Below are positions 43,519 through 53,429 of a stretch of DNA of 64,000 nt, in pieces. Source of the stretch: Serratia sp. UGAL515B_01. Lineage in GTDB: Bacteria > Pseudomonadota > Gammaproteobacteria > Enterobacterales > Enterobacteriaceae. How positions within the stretch are numbered: the first letter of the stretch is position 1; each line of letters begins with the position of its first letter. The position numbers and the translations under genes are program-made. The notes below the pieces were generated by a model. It saw only the letters and a program-made list of their open reading frames with translations, made no database searches and was not told the origin of the DNA. Where the stretch lies: positions 3,903,766 through 3,967,765 of the forward strand of contig NZ_CP109901.1 of the NCBI RefSeq assembly GCF_033095805.1, written 5' to 3'.

Positions 43519-44323
43519 GGTTCCGTCGCGTTAACGACGGCAAGTCAGCAAAGGTGGCGTTGTCGATTATTTAGGCAACCAACAATAAAACTGTTCTGCT
43601 GGTGACAACCCATCCCCTTGCGGATGCTGAAACTGCCCTTTGCGTATCATGTGGATTAACTCAATGCCTGCCAGTACCGTCTGCGCTCGTCGAAACGATT
43701 TAAATCCTAGCATCAGTCGTGTTCGCCGTTTTATATTTCGGTGGTCTTGTTCAATCAGATTATTCAGGTATTTACTTTGCCTGATGGTGATGGTTTCCTC
43801 ATCCGGTTTTTCCGCGTTGAGCGAGGCCAGAGCCGCCGTGTTGGCACCACTTTTATCGATGGTCACGACTTCTGGCTGATCATGGTGCCGAATTGCCTTG
43901 CGAAAGAAGCGCAGTGCGGCAGCAGCATCCCGCTTAGCGGTGAGCAGAAAGTCGATGGTCTGACCGGTGGTATCGACAGCCCGGTAGAGATATTTCCATT
44001 GGCCGTTGATTTTGATGCAGGTTTCGTCCATTCGCCATCGTAGACCCACATTGCGTTTATGCCGGCGGAAGGCCTTATCCAGAAGTGGTACCAGGCGGAT
44101 AACCCAGCGGTGAAGTGTGGAATGGTCAATGACAATACCGCGTTCGGCCATCATTTCTTCCAGATTTCGCAGGCTAAGCGAGTAAGCCAGATACCAGCGA
44201 ACACACTGCGCGATGACATCGACGGGATAATGCAGGCGTTTGAAGGCTTTTCGGGTCAGCGATATGGTCAGGTAACATCAAAAAACAGTATGTTACCTGA
44301 CAACTCCTTAATGCGACAGAACC
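43519..44323 (-). mobile_element. IS6-family insertion sequence
   Basis: About 805 bp bounded by inverted repeats GGTTCCGTCGCGTTAA and TTAATGCGACAGAACC, enclosing an IS6/IS26-type transposase on the minus strand. No 8-bp target duplication is visible in the flanks (GTGGGCTC / CTTTTAGG), as expected if one side was rearranged or deleted. Confidence 0.75.
43567..44154 (-). CDS. IS6-family transposase
   Basis: 195 residues from the first ATG. DDE catalytic core with MDETCIKINGQWKYLYRAVD, VTIDKSGANTAAL and the C-terminal YLNNLIEQDHRNIKRR region. Family members are about 40 residues longer at the N-terminus. The homologous frame (FKRLHYPVDVIAQCVRWYLA) continues upstream to about 44280 but has no ATG before a stop there, so the start is unclear and the copy may be defective. 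Confidence 0.75.
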   Translation of the reverse strand: MMAERGIVIDHSTLHRWVIRLVPLLDKAFRRHKRNVGLRWRMDETCIKINGQWKYLYRAVDTTGQTIDFLLTAKRDAAAALRFFRKAIRHHDQPEVVTIDKSGANTAALASLNAEKPDEETITIRQSKYLNNLIEQDHRNIKRRTRLMLGFKSFRRAQTVLAGIELIHMIRKGQFQHPQGDGLSPAEQFYCWLPK

Positions 44324-44970
44324 CTTTTAGGTTATGTTTTTTTAGTTAAGCGGCTATCTTTTCTTTATTGCGGTACAACAAGTAAAAAACAACCCCTGAC
44401 ACAAGCTCCAATACTGATACAGCAAGAAGAATAAGAAAGGCGAAGTTGTGCCCGTACTCAGAGTAAACTAGTGAGAAGAAATAGGGGAACCCATAAACAC
44501 CGATGAAATAACTAAAGCTAAAAGCAGTAAGAATTGTTTTTCTTTCTGTATCATTTTGTGCATCTTTAACAGCTGATGTTTGTATTAGAGGGTATAATAG
44601 ACCGTAGCTAATGCCAAGAAGAGACGATGGAATAAGATACTGATAATTACTCTCAATAAGCATAAAAAGTGCTATGGATACACACATTACAAATAATAAA
44701 ACCATCATTGTTTTTTCTCTAAACAGATTGAGCACAACGTCTGTTAGGAGGAATCTGGCAAATATGACTGAGATGGTATAAGAAATATAGAAATAAGAGA
44801 AGTCTAACCCTTTGTTGATTGCGATTATAGACTGGAAGTTCATCATTGAACTAAAGATACAGGCTCCCAAGAACACCATTAACATCGGAATGCTTGCGAA
44901 TTTTGATAGTAAGTTATGGGGTTTGTTTTTTTCTTTTTCAGGTTGATGGTTTTTTTTAATTTCTGTTTTA

Positions 44971-45891
44971 GGCTGTGTCCCTTAACCCAATAGTCGCCTT
45001 AAAAACAACCGAACAGAGCCTAATTTAAGCATGCAAAGGTAATTTCTGGCTGTTTTCTCCGAGCGTATGGCAATACGACGATATTCTTTTAATATCCCAA
45101 AGCACCGCTCAACAACATTGCGTTTTTGGTACCGCTGAGTATCCAGTTTTCTGCGCCCATCTCGACTGGCTTTTTCATTCGATTTAAAAGGTATAACCGC
45201 TTTTATACCTTTTATTTTCAGGTGATTACGAAGCTTCTGGCTCGAATAGCCCTTATCAGCTAACACGGCGTTAGGGCGGGACTTTAGGTGTCCGCTTTTT
45301 CTGATAATACCAACTCGGTTTAGCAACGTTTCAGCATATTGACTCTCATGAGCTTGCCCACCGCTCAGGCAAAAGCTTAACGGCAACCCTGAGCTGTCTG
45401 TCGCCAAATGGACTTTGGTGCCAAAACCACCTCGAGAGCGACCAAGTCCATGATCCTTGAGTTCATCGGGGTACTTTTTTTAGCTCCTGCTGCCGCTTTT
45501 AATGCCCTGATATTGCTGCCGTCCAGTGCTATAGCATCCCAATCGATGAGTTTATTCTCATCCAAAATTTGGAGTAATTTATTGAAAATACTATTTATTA
45601 CTCCAGATTTTGACCAACGATTAAAGCGGTTGTAAATCGTTTTCCAATTGCCATACCTTTCAGGAAGATCTCGCCAGGGAGCACCAGAGCAAAGCACCCA
45701 AAAGATCCCGTTCATTACAGGCCTATGTTCAAGGTAGGGACGACCGCCGCTAACACGATTACGTTCAGGCGGCAACAGGGGGGAAATGAGCGCCCAAGCC
45801 TCATCAGGGACATCATAACGAGCCAAATTCAAAAGCCTCTTGTCGGCTAAATATCGCTAAATTGTACAAAAAATAGTTACGGGACACAGCC
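44971..45891 (-). mobile_element. IS5-family (IS427-type) insertion sequence
   Basis: 921 bp with ends GGCTGTGTCCC / GGGACACAGCC and a TA duplication on both sides. It carries two overlapping transposase frames. The insertion is exact within the MFS gene. Two small elements at 27222 and 37295 share these ends. Confidence 0.9.
44982..45832 (-). CDS. IS5-family transposase, two frames joined by frameshift
   Basis: OrfA (45832-45377) begins MNLARYDVPDEAWALISPLL and contains DAIALDGSNIRA. OrfB (45407-44982) contains VLADKGYSSQKLRN and RNVVERCFGILKEYRR, together forming the DDE domain. A run of seven A at 45475-45481 (minus strand) lets a -1 shift join GAKK to YPDELKDHGLGRSRGGFG, restoring the full-length protein of about 280 residues. 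This is the usual IS427-group arrangement. Confidence 0.88.
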
Positions 45892-46428
45892 TAGTTATTA
45901 TAAATAACAAACCAGATAAAATGCTTATACTTGATGCTAAGTAGAGTATTGTCCCCATATCAATGTTAACATCTAAAGATATTTTAACTAATATTGGAGC
46001 AATACCCGCACCTAACATGTTAAATGCAGATATAAAACTGAAGTTTTTGCTTCTGTTATTTTCATTACTGGCCTCTGATACCATTATGGGTCCCATTGTG
46101 TATATCACACCCCATCCAAAACCGAGGAGAAAACCAGCAAGGAATAAAAGAGGTTGTAGTCCAGTAATAATACATATGATAGCTAAAGAGTATACCATTG
46201 CGCCAAATGACGATAAGACTTTATTACTAAAAACTTTGAGTGTTGAAGGTAATGTTATTATGGATATCAGCACGCCAATTACACCAAGCGATATAACTTC
46301 ACCTGAAAATGAAACTGGGTAGTTTAGGTTTTTTGTTAGATAAACAGGCAGGGTTAACATAACACCATATGATAGTGATGCTAAAAAAGAAGCTATAAAA
46401 ATAAGTTTGAATTGTTTGTTATTTCCCA

Positions 46429-46585
46429 TCATCTTTCTCCAATTACTGATGACAAAGTATCTTTTCCTATATTATTTATTTTTAAAGATAATATATTGGC
46501 AAAGTCTTTTTTTATTTCCTTTACTTCCTTTAATTTATCTATATCTTTAAGGTCTATCAGGCCAAGTTCTCTCCGAGCTTTTTCT
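46429..46585 (-). pseudogene. 3' remnant of a gene upstream of the MFS transporter, cut by IS1
   Basis: About 51 C-terminal residues (EKARRELGLIDLKDIDK onward to SVIGER), charged and helical. The stop overlaps the MFS start (ATGA), so the genes were translationally coupled. The 5' part ends exactly at the IS1 boundary and is not found on the other side. The family is not recognised. Confidence 0.65.
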
Positions 46586-46638
46586 GGTCGTGACGCAGAC
46601 TTGCTGACCGCGTATGCTCCGCACTTTGGATAAAACTC

Positions 46639-46914
46639 ATGGCAAAAGTTGATGTCGTCTGCCCTCAGTGCAATGAAACCCATGGTGTACGATGTAACGG
46701 ACATTCAGCATCTGGTGCCCAACGTTACATCTGCAAGCTCTGCTCAAAGACCTTTCAGCTCAACTTTAGCTATTCCGGTGCCAAACCAGACACACACCAA
46801 ACCATTGTTAATATGGCGATGAACGGTTCCGGATGTCGCGATACCGCACGGGTTCTCGGCATCAGCCTCAACACGGTTCTGCGGCACTTAAAAAAATTTC
46901 GCCAAAACAGGTAG
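46639..46914 (+). CDS. insA: IS1 InsA
   Basis: 91 residues with an N-terminal zinc finger (CPQCNETHGVRCNG, CKLCSKTF) and an HTH (DTARVLGISLNTVLRHLKKF). It binds IS1 ends and represses the promoter; frameshifting into insB yields the transposase. Complete in this copy. Confidence 0.88.
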   Translation: MAKVDVVCPQCNETHGVRCNGHSASGAQRYICKLCSKTFQLNFSYSGAKPDTHQTIVNMAMNGSGCRDTARVLGISLNTVLRHLKKFRQNR

Positions 46915-47336
46915 CTGATAATATCGACGCCGAAGCGGAAGTCGTTATCTGCTGTGAAGCCGATGAACAGGGGTCTTACGTACGGTGTAAAGCCAATCCC
47001 CGGTGGTTGTTCTACGCTGATGACCGTATCCGCAAACGGGCTCTGGCTCACGTCTTCGGCCCGAGAAATGCCTCGACTCTGCAACGATTGCTGACCCTGC
47101 TAAGCAAATTTAATATTGCCTTTTATATGACGGATGCCTGGCCGGTTTATACGGTCCTGTTGAGCGCAACCAGCCACGTGGTGAGCAAGAAATATACCCA
47201 AAGGATAGAACGGTATAATCTTAATCTTCGCACACATATCAAACGACTGACCCGCAGAACCCTTTGCTTTTCGAAGTCAGAGGAAATGCACGATAAGATC
47301 ACCGGTTGGTATTTTACTATTCATCACTATCAATAA
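46833..47336 (+). CDS. insB: IS1 InsB
   Basis: The 167-residue frame includes the catalytic DDE portion (EADEQGSYV, MTDAWPVYTVL, NLNLRTHIKRLTRRTLCFSKS). Normally made as an InsAB fusion by -1 frameshift at an A-run near the end of insA (AAAAAAATTT at about 46890). Ends cleanly; the element looks potentially active. Confidence 0.85.
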   Translation: MSRYRTGSRHQPQHGSAALKKISPKQVADNIDAEAEVVICCEADEQGSYVRCKANPRWLFYADDRIRKRALAHVFGPRNASTLQRLLTLLSKFNIAFYMTDAWPVYTVLLSATSHVVSKKYTQRIERYNLNLRTHIKRLTRRTLCFSKSEEMHDKITGWYFTIHHYQ

Positions 47337-47351
47337 ATCTGCGTCGCGACC

Positions 47352-47525
47352 AGATAATGCTTTCAAAAATCAGAGGAATATCACGATATAACGGAGCATT
47401 GCCCAACAGGCGATCAACGCGCTTGATTTTATTTTTGACCTGAGCCGTACCGGGTAAATAACGTCCGATACTGGTCAGCGTCAGTGATGCGCCGTTGATG
47501 AGTTCAATGGTGGCATCCAGCAAAG
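47352..47525 (-). pseudogene. IS4-family transposase N-terminal remnant
   Basis: About 58 residues (LLDATIELINGASLTLTSIG, KNKIKRVDRLLGN) match the N-terminus of IS4/IS10-type transposases. It is cut on one side by IS1 and lacks an ATG (in-frame TAA just before NALLDATI). A fragment of an older insertion. Confidence 0.7.
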
Positions 47526-47591
47526 CATTTTATCGGTATTTGTGAAAGGGTGCTAACACATCGCGGAAAAAATTATGGCATACTTTTCGAG

Positions 47592-47666
47592 CAGGCATAG
47601 AGGTGATCTCATTGAATTGGTTGCACAAATCAGTAGATCACAAAACTCTATGCCTGTCCTTTTTTA
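47592..47666. terminator. Long hairpin downstream of sodA
   Basis: Nested arms CAGGCATAGAG + GTGATCT (47592-47609) and AGATCAC + CTCTATGCCTG (47635-47656), then TCCTTTTTTA. It could stop rightward transcription leaving the IS region toward sodA. Confidence 0.5.
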
Positions 47667-47719
47667 CCCGCCCATTACTGGGGATTCCCCAGCGCAACTG
47701 CGGGCATCAATAGTCACAA

Positions 47720-48343
47720 TTACTTTCTGGCTTCAGCGAAGCGGCTGGCGGCTTCATCCCAGTTCACGACGTTCCAGAATGCCTTGATATAATCCGGGCG
47801 ACGGTTTTGGTATTTCAGATAGTAAGCGTGCTCCCACACGTCCAGGCCAATAATCGGCAACCCGGAAGCCCCAGACACTGCTTCGCCCATCAGTGGGCTG
47901 TCCTGATTGGCGGTGGAAACCACGGCCAGTTTATCACCTTTCAGTACCAGCCAAGCCCAGCCTGAACCGAAACGTGTTGCTGCTGCCTTTTCGAACTCTT
48001 CCTGGAATTTCTCGATGCTGCCGAAATCGCGCTCAATAGCGGCTTTCAGCTCGCCACTCAGCGTGGTACCGGTTTTCAGGCCTTTCCAGAACAGGCTGTG
48101 GTTGGCGTGGCCGCCCGCGTTGTTGCGCATGAAGGTGCGTTTGTCTGCAGGAACTTTGTCCAGATCCTGGATCAATGCTTCTACGCTCAGCGAAGCCAGC
48201 TCAGGGTAAGCTTCCAGCACGGTGTTGGCGTTATTGACGTAGGTTTGATGGTGTTTAGTGTGATGGATTTCCATCGTCTGCTTATCAAAATGCGGTTCTA
48301 GTGCGTCGTAAGCATAAGGTAGGGATGGCAGTGAATAGCTCAT
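47720..48343 (-). CDS. sodA: Manganese superoxide dismutase
   Basis: 207 residues. Metal ligands His27 (MEIHHTKHH), the second His in AGGHANHSLFW, and Asp/His in DVWEHAYYLKYQNRRPDY. Glycine-rich NNAGGHANHS and Gln in NQDSPL fit the Mn type. Converts superoxide to peroxide and oxygen in the cytoplasm. A Fur-box-like site lies in its promoter. Confidence 0.97.
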   Translation of the reverse strand: MSYSLPSLPYAYDALEPHFDKQTMEIHHTKHHQTYVNNANTVLEAYPELASLSVEALIQDLDKVPADKRTFMRNNAGGHANHSLFWKGLKTGTTLSGELKAAIERDFGSIEKFQEEFEKAAATRFGSGWAWLVLKGDKLAVVSTANQDSPLMGEAVSGASGLPIIGLDVWEHAYYLKYQNRRPDYIKAFWNVVNWDEAASRFAEARK

Positions 48344-48423
48344 AAATCATCATCTCCGGTTTTATAGGCGGCGTAAATTGTGAATACCGCGTAAGCAGTA
48401 TGATGCATTATAATTAATTAGAT

Positions 48424-48443
48424 GATAATAAAAATGATTATCA
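48424..48443 (-). promoter_or_regulatory. Fur box in sodA promoter
   Basis: GATAATAAAAATGATTATCA matches the Fur consensus (GATAATGATAATCATTATC) well. Iron-loaded Fur represses sodA in enterobacteria. Confidence 0.65.
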
Positions 48444-48470
48444 ATGCCTTGTTAATTGTAGGGGTAAAGT

Positions 48471-49298
48471 TTAGTCAGTGATCCGCTGTGGGTGAGTAAA
48501 TACGGTTGCCCGGCCAGGTTTACTGAAGCCGACCAATGTCAGATTGCTACGTTCGGCAATGTCCACCGCCAAAGAGGTGGCAGCAGAGACAACAAACAGG
48601 ATCTCGGCTCCGCACATGGCGGATTTTTGTACCATCTCATAGCTGGCACGGCTGGATACCAGGATTGCCCCTTGCTGCCAACCCTGTTTGGCGCGCATAC
48701 CGAGCATTTTGTCCAGCGCGACGTGGCGGCCAACGTCTTCGCATCCTCCTTGAAGTTCGCCCTGTGGCGATATCCAACTGGCAGCGTGGGTACAACCAGT
48801 GAGTTGACCGACGTTTTGTATTTGCCGTAGCTGGTTGAGCGCATGATCAAGATGGGTTAGTGAGAAAGTTTGTGTGAAGGGGAGAGGAGTGAGTGGTCGG
48901 AAAATATCTGCCAGCTGTTCGATACCGCAGACGCCGCATCCCGTACGGCCTGCCATCGCACGCCGACGTTCTTTCAATCCGGCAAAACGTCGGCTTGAAA
49001 GTTCGATATGAACCTCCAAGCCGTTGCATGTCGGATTTGTTTCTATACTGTAGATATCATGTGGCGATTCAATAATGCCTTCTGACAGGGAAAAGCCCAG
49101 TGCAAACGCTTCTAGATCCTTTGGCGTACACATCATCACCACGTGAGAAATGCCGTTGTAGACCAGAGCGACCGGGACCTCTTCAGCCAGCCAGTCTTGT
49201 TGAACTGTGTTCAATTGCCCACGTTGATATATCGGGGCTTGGATCACTCCTGCGCACCCGTTTTCATCTACGTGCTGCTTTGGGTTTAAATTGTTCAC
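48471..49298 (-). CDS. fdhD: FdhD, formate dehydrogenase sulfurtransferase
   Basis: 275 residues. FdhD passes sulfur from IscS to the molybdenum cofactor of formate dehydrogenases; the catalytic cysteines are in GCGVCG. Other family segments: FALGFSLSEGII, GCEDVGRHVALDKMLG, ILVSSRASYEMVQK. Divergent from fdoG, whose product needs it. Confidence 0.93.
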   Translation of the reverse strand: MNNLNPKQHVDENGCAGVIQAPIYQRGQLNTVQQDWLAEEVPVALVYNGISHVVMMCTPKDLEAFALGFSLSEGIIESPHDIYSIETNPTCNGLEVHIELSSRRFAGLKERRRAMAGRTGCGVCGIEQLADIFRPLTPLPFTQTFSLTHLDHALNQLRQIQNVGQLTGCTHAASWISPQGELQGGCEDVGRHVALDKMLGMRAKQGWQQGAILVSSRASYEMVQKSAMCGAEILFVVSAATSLAVDIAERSNLTLVGFSKPGRATVFTHPQRITD

Positions 49299-49466
49299 TT
49301 AAGTAGCACCTGTTTGTAACAACCTCATGCACGCTGTGATATTATCGCGGAGTCGTTGTGGGCCTAGCGGCCAAACCAACATAAGAATAGCAATTCTAGC
49401 GCTTTCCGCTTTGTGGGGGAAAGTGTCATTTGAAACAATGTGACAACACGAGTGAAAGGAGACCCC

Positions 49467-52400
49467 ATGCAGGTCAGCAGAAGGCAGTTCTTTAAGATCT
49501 GCGCTGGCGGTATGGCAGGAACGACGGTTGCCGCGCTGGGCTTTAGCCCGGCAGTGGCGTTAGCGAAAACCCGACAGTACAAACTGCTGCGTGCTCGTGA
49601 AACCCGTAATACCTGTACGTATTGTTCCGTCGGCTGTGGGCTGTTGATGTACAGCCTTGGTGATGGCGCCAAAAACGCTAAAGAGAGTATTTTCCACATT
49701 GAGGGGGATCCCGATCATCCGGTAAACCGTGGTGCACTTTGCCCGAAAGGTGCTGGCTTGGTGGATTTTATCCACAGCGAAAGCCGTCTTGAATATCCGG
49801 AGTATCGCGCTCCTGGTTCTGATAAATGGCAGAGAATCAGCTGGGATGATGCTTTTACCCGCATCGCTAAACTGATGAAAGAAGATCGTGATGCCAACTT
49901 TGTCGAAACCAACCAACAGGGCGTTACCGTTAACCGTTGGCTGACTACCGGCATGCTGTGTGCTTCGGCTTCCAGCAACGAAACCGGTATGCTGACACAA
50001 AAATTTAGTCGCGCTCTCGGCATGCTTGCCGTAGATAACCAGGCGCGTGTCTGACACGGACCAACGGTAGCAAGTCTTGCTCCAACATTTGGTCGCGGTG
50101 CGATGACCAACCACTGGGTTGATATCAAGAACGCAGACTTAATTATCGTCATGGGCGGTAATGCGGCAGAAGCGCATCCAGTGGGTTTCCGCTGGGCGAT
50201 GGAAGCCAAAATCCATAATAAAGCCAAGTTGATCGTTATCGATCCACGTTTTACCCGTACCGCATCGGTGGCGGATTTCTATACGCCTATCCGCTCTGGT
50301 ACCGACATCGCCTTCCTGTCGGGCGTACTGCTGTACCTGATTAATAACAACAAGATTAACCGTGAATACGTTAATGCCTATACCAACGCCAGCCTGCTGG
50401 TGCGGGAAGACTTTGGTTTTGACGACGGCCTGTTTACCGGCTATGACGCGGAAAATCGCAAGTATGATAAAACCACCTGGAACTACCAACTCGACGAGAA
50501 CGGTTTTGCCAAGCGTGACGTTACGCTGCAGGATCCGCGTTGTGTATGGAACATGCTGAAGCAGCACGTCAGTCGTTATACGCCAGAGGTGGTCACTAAT
50601 ATCTGTGGTACGCCAACCGAGGATTTCCTCAAGGTTTGCGAATATATTGCCGAAACCAGTGTTAACGACAAGACAGCCTCGTTCCTTTACGCTTTGGGCT
50701 GGACACAGCACTCAGTAGGGGCACAGAACATCCGTACTATGGCGATGATCCAATTGCTGCTGGGTAATATGGGTATGGCGGGTGGTGGCATCAATGCCCT
50801 ACGCGGTCACTCCAATATCCAGGGGCTAACCGACCTTGGTCTGTTGTCACAAAGCCTGCCTGCCTATATGACGTTGCCTTCCGAAAAACAACCGGATCTG
50901 GAAACCTATTTAACAGCTAACACGCCGAAGGCGCTGCTGCCTGGTCAGGTGAACTATTGGAGCAACTACCCTAAATTCTTCGTCAGCATGATGAAGAGTT
51001 TCTACGGCGATAACGCCCAGAAAGATAACAACTGGGGCTATGACTGGTTGCCGAAGTGGGACAAAGGCTACGACGTTTTGCAGTACTTCGAAATGATGTC
51101 GCAAGGCAAGGTTAACGGTTATATCTGCCAGGGCTTCAACCCGGTAGCTTCGTTCCCGGACAAGAATAAAGTGGTAGCTTCACTATCCAAACTGAAGTTC
51201 TTGGTCACGATCGATCCGCTTAATACCGAGACGGCTACCTTCTGGCAGAATCACGGTGAATCGAACGATGTTGACCCATCGAAGATCCAGACAGAAGTCT
51301 TCCGCCTTCCATCCACCTGCTTTGCTGAAGAAAATGGTTCGGTCGTCAACTCCGGTCGTTGGCTACAATGGCACTGGAAAGGAGCCGATGCGCCTGGAGA
51401 AGCACTAAATGACGGTGAGATCCTGGCGGGGGTGTTTTTACGTTTGCGTGAAATGTACGCGCGTGATGGCGGTGCGGTTCCTGAACAAGTCCTGAATATG
51501 ACCTGGAATTACCGTAACCCTCATAATCCTGCGCCAGAAGAAGTGGCAATGGAAAACAATGGTCGAGCATTGGCAGATGTCCTGGACTCTGAAGGCAACG
51601 TGTTGGTGAAAAGGGGCGAACTGCTCAGTACCTTCGCTCATCTGCGTGATGATGGGACGACGGCGAGTGGTTGCTGGCTGTTTGCAGGCAGTTGGACGCC
51701 GGCGGGTAACCAGATGGCACGTCGTGACAATGCCGATCCTTCTGGCCTTGGCAATACGCTGGGTTGGGCGTGGGCTTGGCCGCTCAACCGCCGTATTCTT
51801 TACAACCGTGCTTCTGCTGACCCAGCGGGTAAACCTTGGGATGCCAAACGTCAGTTGCTGGAGTGGGATGGTGCCAAGTGGAGCGGTGTGGATATTCCTG
51901 ACTACAGTGCTGCGGCACCGGGCAGTGATGTCGGGCCGTTTATCATGCAGCCAGAAGGTATGGGCCGTCTGTTTGCCATTGATAAAATGGCGGAAGGGCC
52001 GTTCCCTGAACACTATGAACCGTTTGAAACACCGCTCGGAACCAACCCATTGCACCCGAACGTGGTGTCAAACCCGGCGGCGCGTGTGTTTAAAGACGAT
52101 CTGGCCGCGATGGGCAAATCCGACAAGTTCCCTTATGTCGGTACGACTTACCGTTTGACCGAGCATTTCCACTATTGGACTAAGCACGCATTGCTCAATG
52201 CCATCGCACAACCGGAGCAGTTTGTAGAGATTGGTGAAAAGCTGGCTGAGAAAAAAGGCATCAAGCAGGGGGATATGGTAAAAGTCAGCTCCAACCGTGG
52301 CTATATCAAGGCCAAGGCGGTGGTGACCAAACGTATTCGTACGCTGCAGGTGAATGGGCAGGATGTGGATACCATCGGTATCCCGATCCACTGGGGTTAC

Positions 52401-52514
52401 GAAGGGGTGGCGAAGAAAGGCTTTATTGCCAATACATTGACACCGTTTGTTGGCGATGCCAACACGCAAACGCCAGAATTCAAGGCGTTCCTGGTTAACG
52501 TGGAAAAGGTGTAA
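49467..52514 (+). CDS. fdoG: Formate dehydrogenase-O alpha subunit, selenoprotein
   Basis: 1015 residues when the in-frame TGA at 50052 is read as selenocysteine (residue 196, same position as in E. coli FdoG/FdnG). Start at ATG 49467 after GAAAGGAGACC. Twin-arginine signal (SRRQFFKIC), an N-terminal [4Fe-4S] Cys cluster (CTYCSVGCGL, CPKGAG) and bis-MGD molybdopterin domains. It oxidises periplasmic formate. First gene of fdoGHI with fdhE following. Confidence 0.96.
50052..50090 (+). promoter_or_regulatory. Selenocysteine codon and SECIS hairpin
   Basis: TGA at 50052 is followed at once by sequence able to fold into a stem-loop around AGCAAG-TC-TTGCT, the position of bacterial SECIS elements bound by SelB. 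Reading continues in the same frame without homology break. Confidence 0.85.
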
Positions 52515-52526
52515 CGGAGACGAGTT

Positions 52527-53429
52527 ATGACAATGCAATCTCAAGACATCATTCGTAAATCCGCAACCAATGGTTTTACACCGGCCCCACGTGCCCGTGA
52601 CCACCATGAAGAAGTGGCCAAACTGATCGATGTCACTACCTGCATCGGCTGTAAAGCCTGCCAGGTGGCCTGTTCTGAATGGAACGATATTCGCGACGAA
52701 GTGGGTCACAACGTTGGGGTTTACGATAACCCCGCCGATCTGACGGCTAAATCGTGGACGGTGATGCGTTTCTCTGAAACAGAGGAACACGGCAAGCTGG
52801 AGTGGCTGATCCGCAAAGATGGCTGTATGCACTGTGCCGATCCGGGTTGCCTGAAGGCTTGCCCGGCGGAAGGGGCGATCATCCAGTACGCTAACGGTAT
52901 CGTGGATTTCCAGTCAGAACACTGTATCGGTTGTGGTTACTGCATCGCGGGTTGTCCATTCGATGTGCCGCGTATGAACAAGGAAGACAACCGGGTCTAC
53001 AAGTGTACCCTGTGCGTTGACCGTGTTGAAGTGGGTCAGGAGCCGGCCTGTGTGAAAACCTGTCCAACCGGGGCAATCCAATTCGGCACCAAAGAGGCAA
53101 TGAAAGATGTTGCTGCGGAACGTGTCAGCGAGTTGAAAACCCGTGGTTACCAGAATGCGGGTCTTTATGATCCAGCGGGCGTGGGCGGCACCCACGTAAT
53201 GTATGTATTACATCATGCCGACAAACCGCAGCTTTACCACGGTTTACCGGACAATCCGACCATCAGCCCTGCGGTAACCTTCTGGAAAGGCATCTGGAAA
53301 CCGCTGGCTGCCATCGGATTTGCAGCTACCTTTGCAGCGAGTGTCTTCCATTACGTTGGCGTTGGTCCTAACCGCGTCAGCGAAGAGGAGGAGCAAGAGG
53401 AGCCACATGATGAGGAGACGCGCAAATGA
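52527..53429 (+). CDS. fdoH: Formate dehydrogenase-O iron-sulfur subunit
   Basis: A 300-residue electron-transfer subunit with four [4Fe-4S] Cys motifs (CIGCKACQVAC, CMHCADPGC, CIGCGYCIAGC, CTLCVDRV with later CVKTC) and one C-terminal membrane anchor (about 255-278). A second ATG two codons in is an alternative start. It overlaps fdoI by 4 nt. Confidence 0.95.
   Translation: MTMQSQDIIRKSATNGFTPAPRARDHHEEVAKLIDVTTCIGCKACQVACSEWNDIRDEVGHNVGVYDNPADLTAKSWTVMRFSETEEHGKLEWLIRKDGCMHCADPGCLKACPAEGAIIQYANGIVDFQSEHCIGCGYCIAGCPFDVPRMNKEDNRVYKCTLCVDRVEVGQEPACVKTCPTGAIQFGTKEAMKDVAAERVSELKTRGYQNAGLYDPAGVGGTHVMYVLHHADKPQLYHGLPDNPTISPAVTFWKGIWKPLAAIGFAATFAASVFHYVGVGPNRVSEEEEQEEPHDEETRK

Larger units (their letters stand above)
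44346..46432 (-). pseudogene. MFS transporter gene split by an IS5-family element
   Basis: The N-terminal half (46432 down to the IS; MMGNNKQFKLIFIASFLASL) and C-terminal half (44970 down to 44346) are separated by the IS at 44971-45891. Removing the IS and one TA restores an uninterrupted frame (..FIIT-KTEIKKN..), giving a 12-helix-type transporter of about 388 residues. The AT-rich composition contrasts with neighbours. The substrate is unknown; the truncated upstream gene overlapped its start, so it was the second gene of an operon. Confidence 0.85.
46586..47351 (+). mobile_element. IS1-family insertion sequence
   Basis: 766 bp with terminal repeats GGTCGTGACGCAGAC / TCTGCGTCGCGACC and insA/insB frames. 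The flanks (GCTTTTTCT and AGATAATGC) show no 8-9 bp target duplication, so one flank was probably lost by IS1-mediated deletion or recombination. Confidence 0.88.

Noticed and set aside
45377..45832. OrfA of the IS5-family element as a separate truncated pseudogene
   Set aside because: The A7 slippery run and continuous homology into the second frame indicate normal programmed frameshifting.
50052..50054. In-frame TGA splitting fdoG into two ORFs, as if a nonsense mutation
   Set aside because: It falls at residue 196, the known selenocysteine position, with a hairpin right after and uninterrupted homology on both sides.
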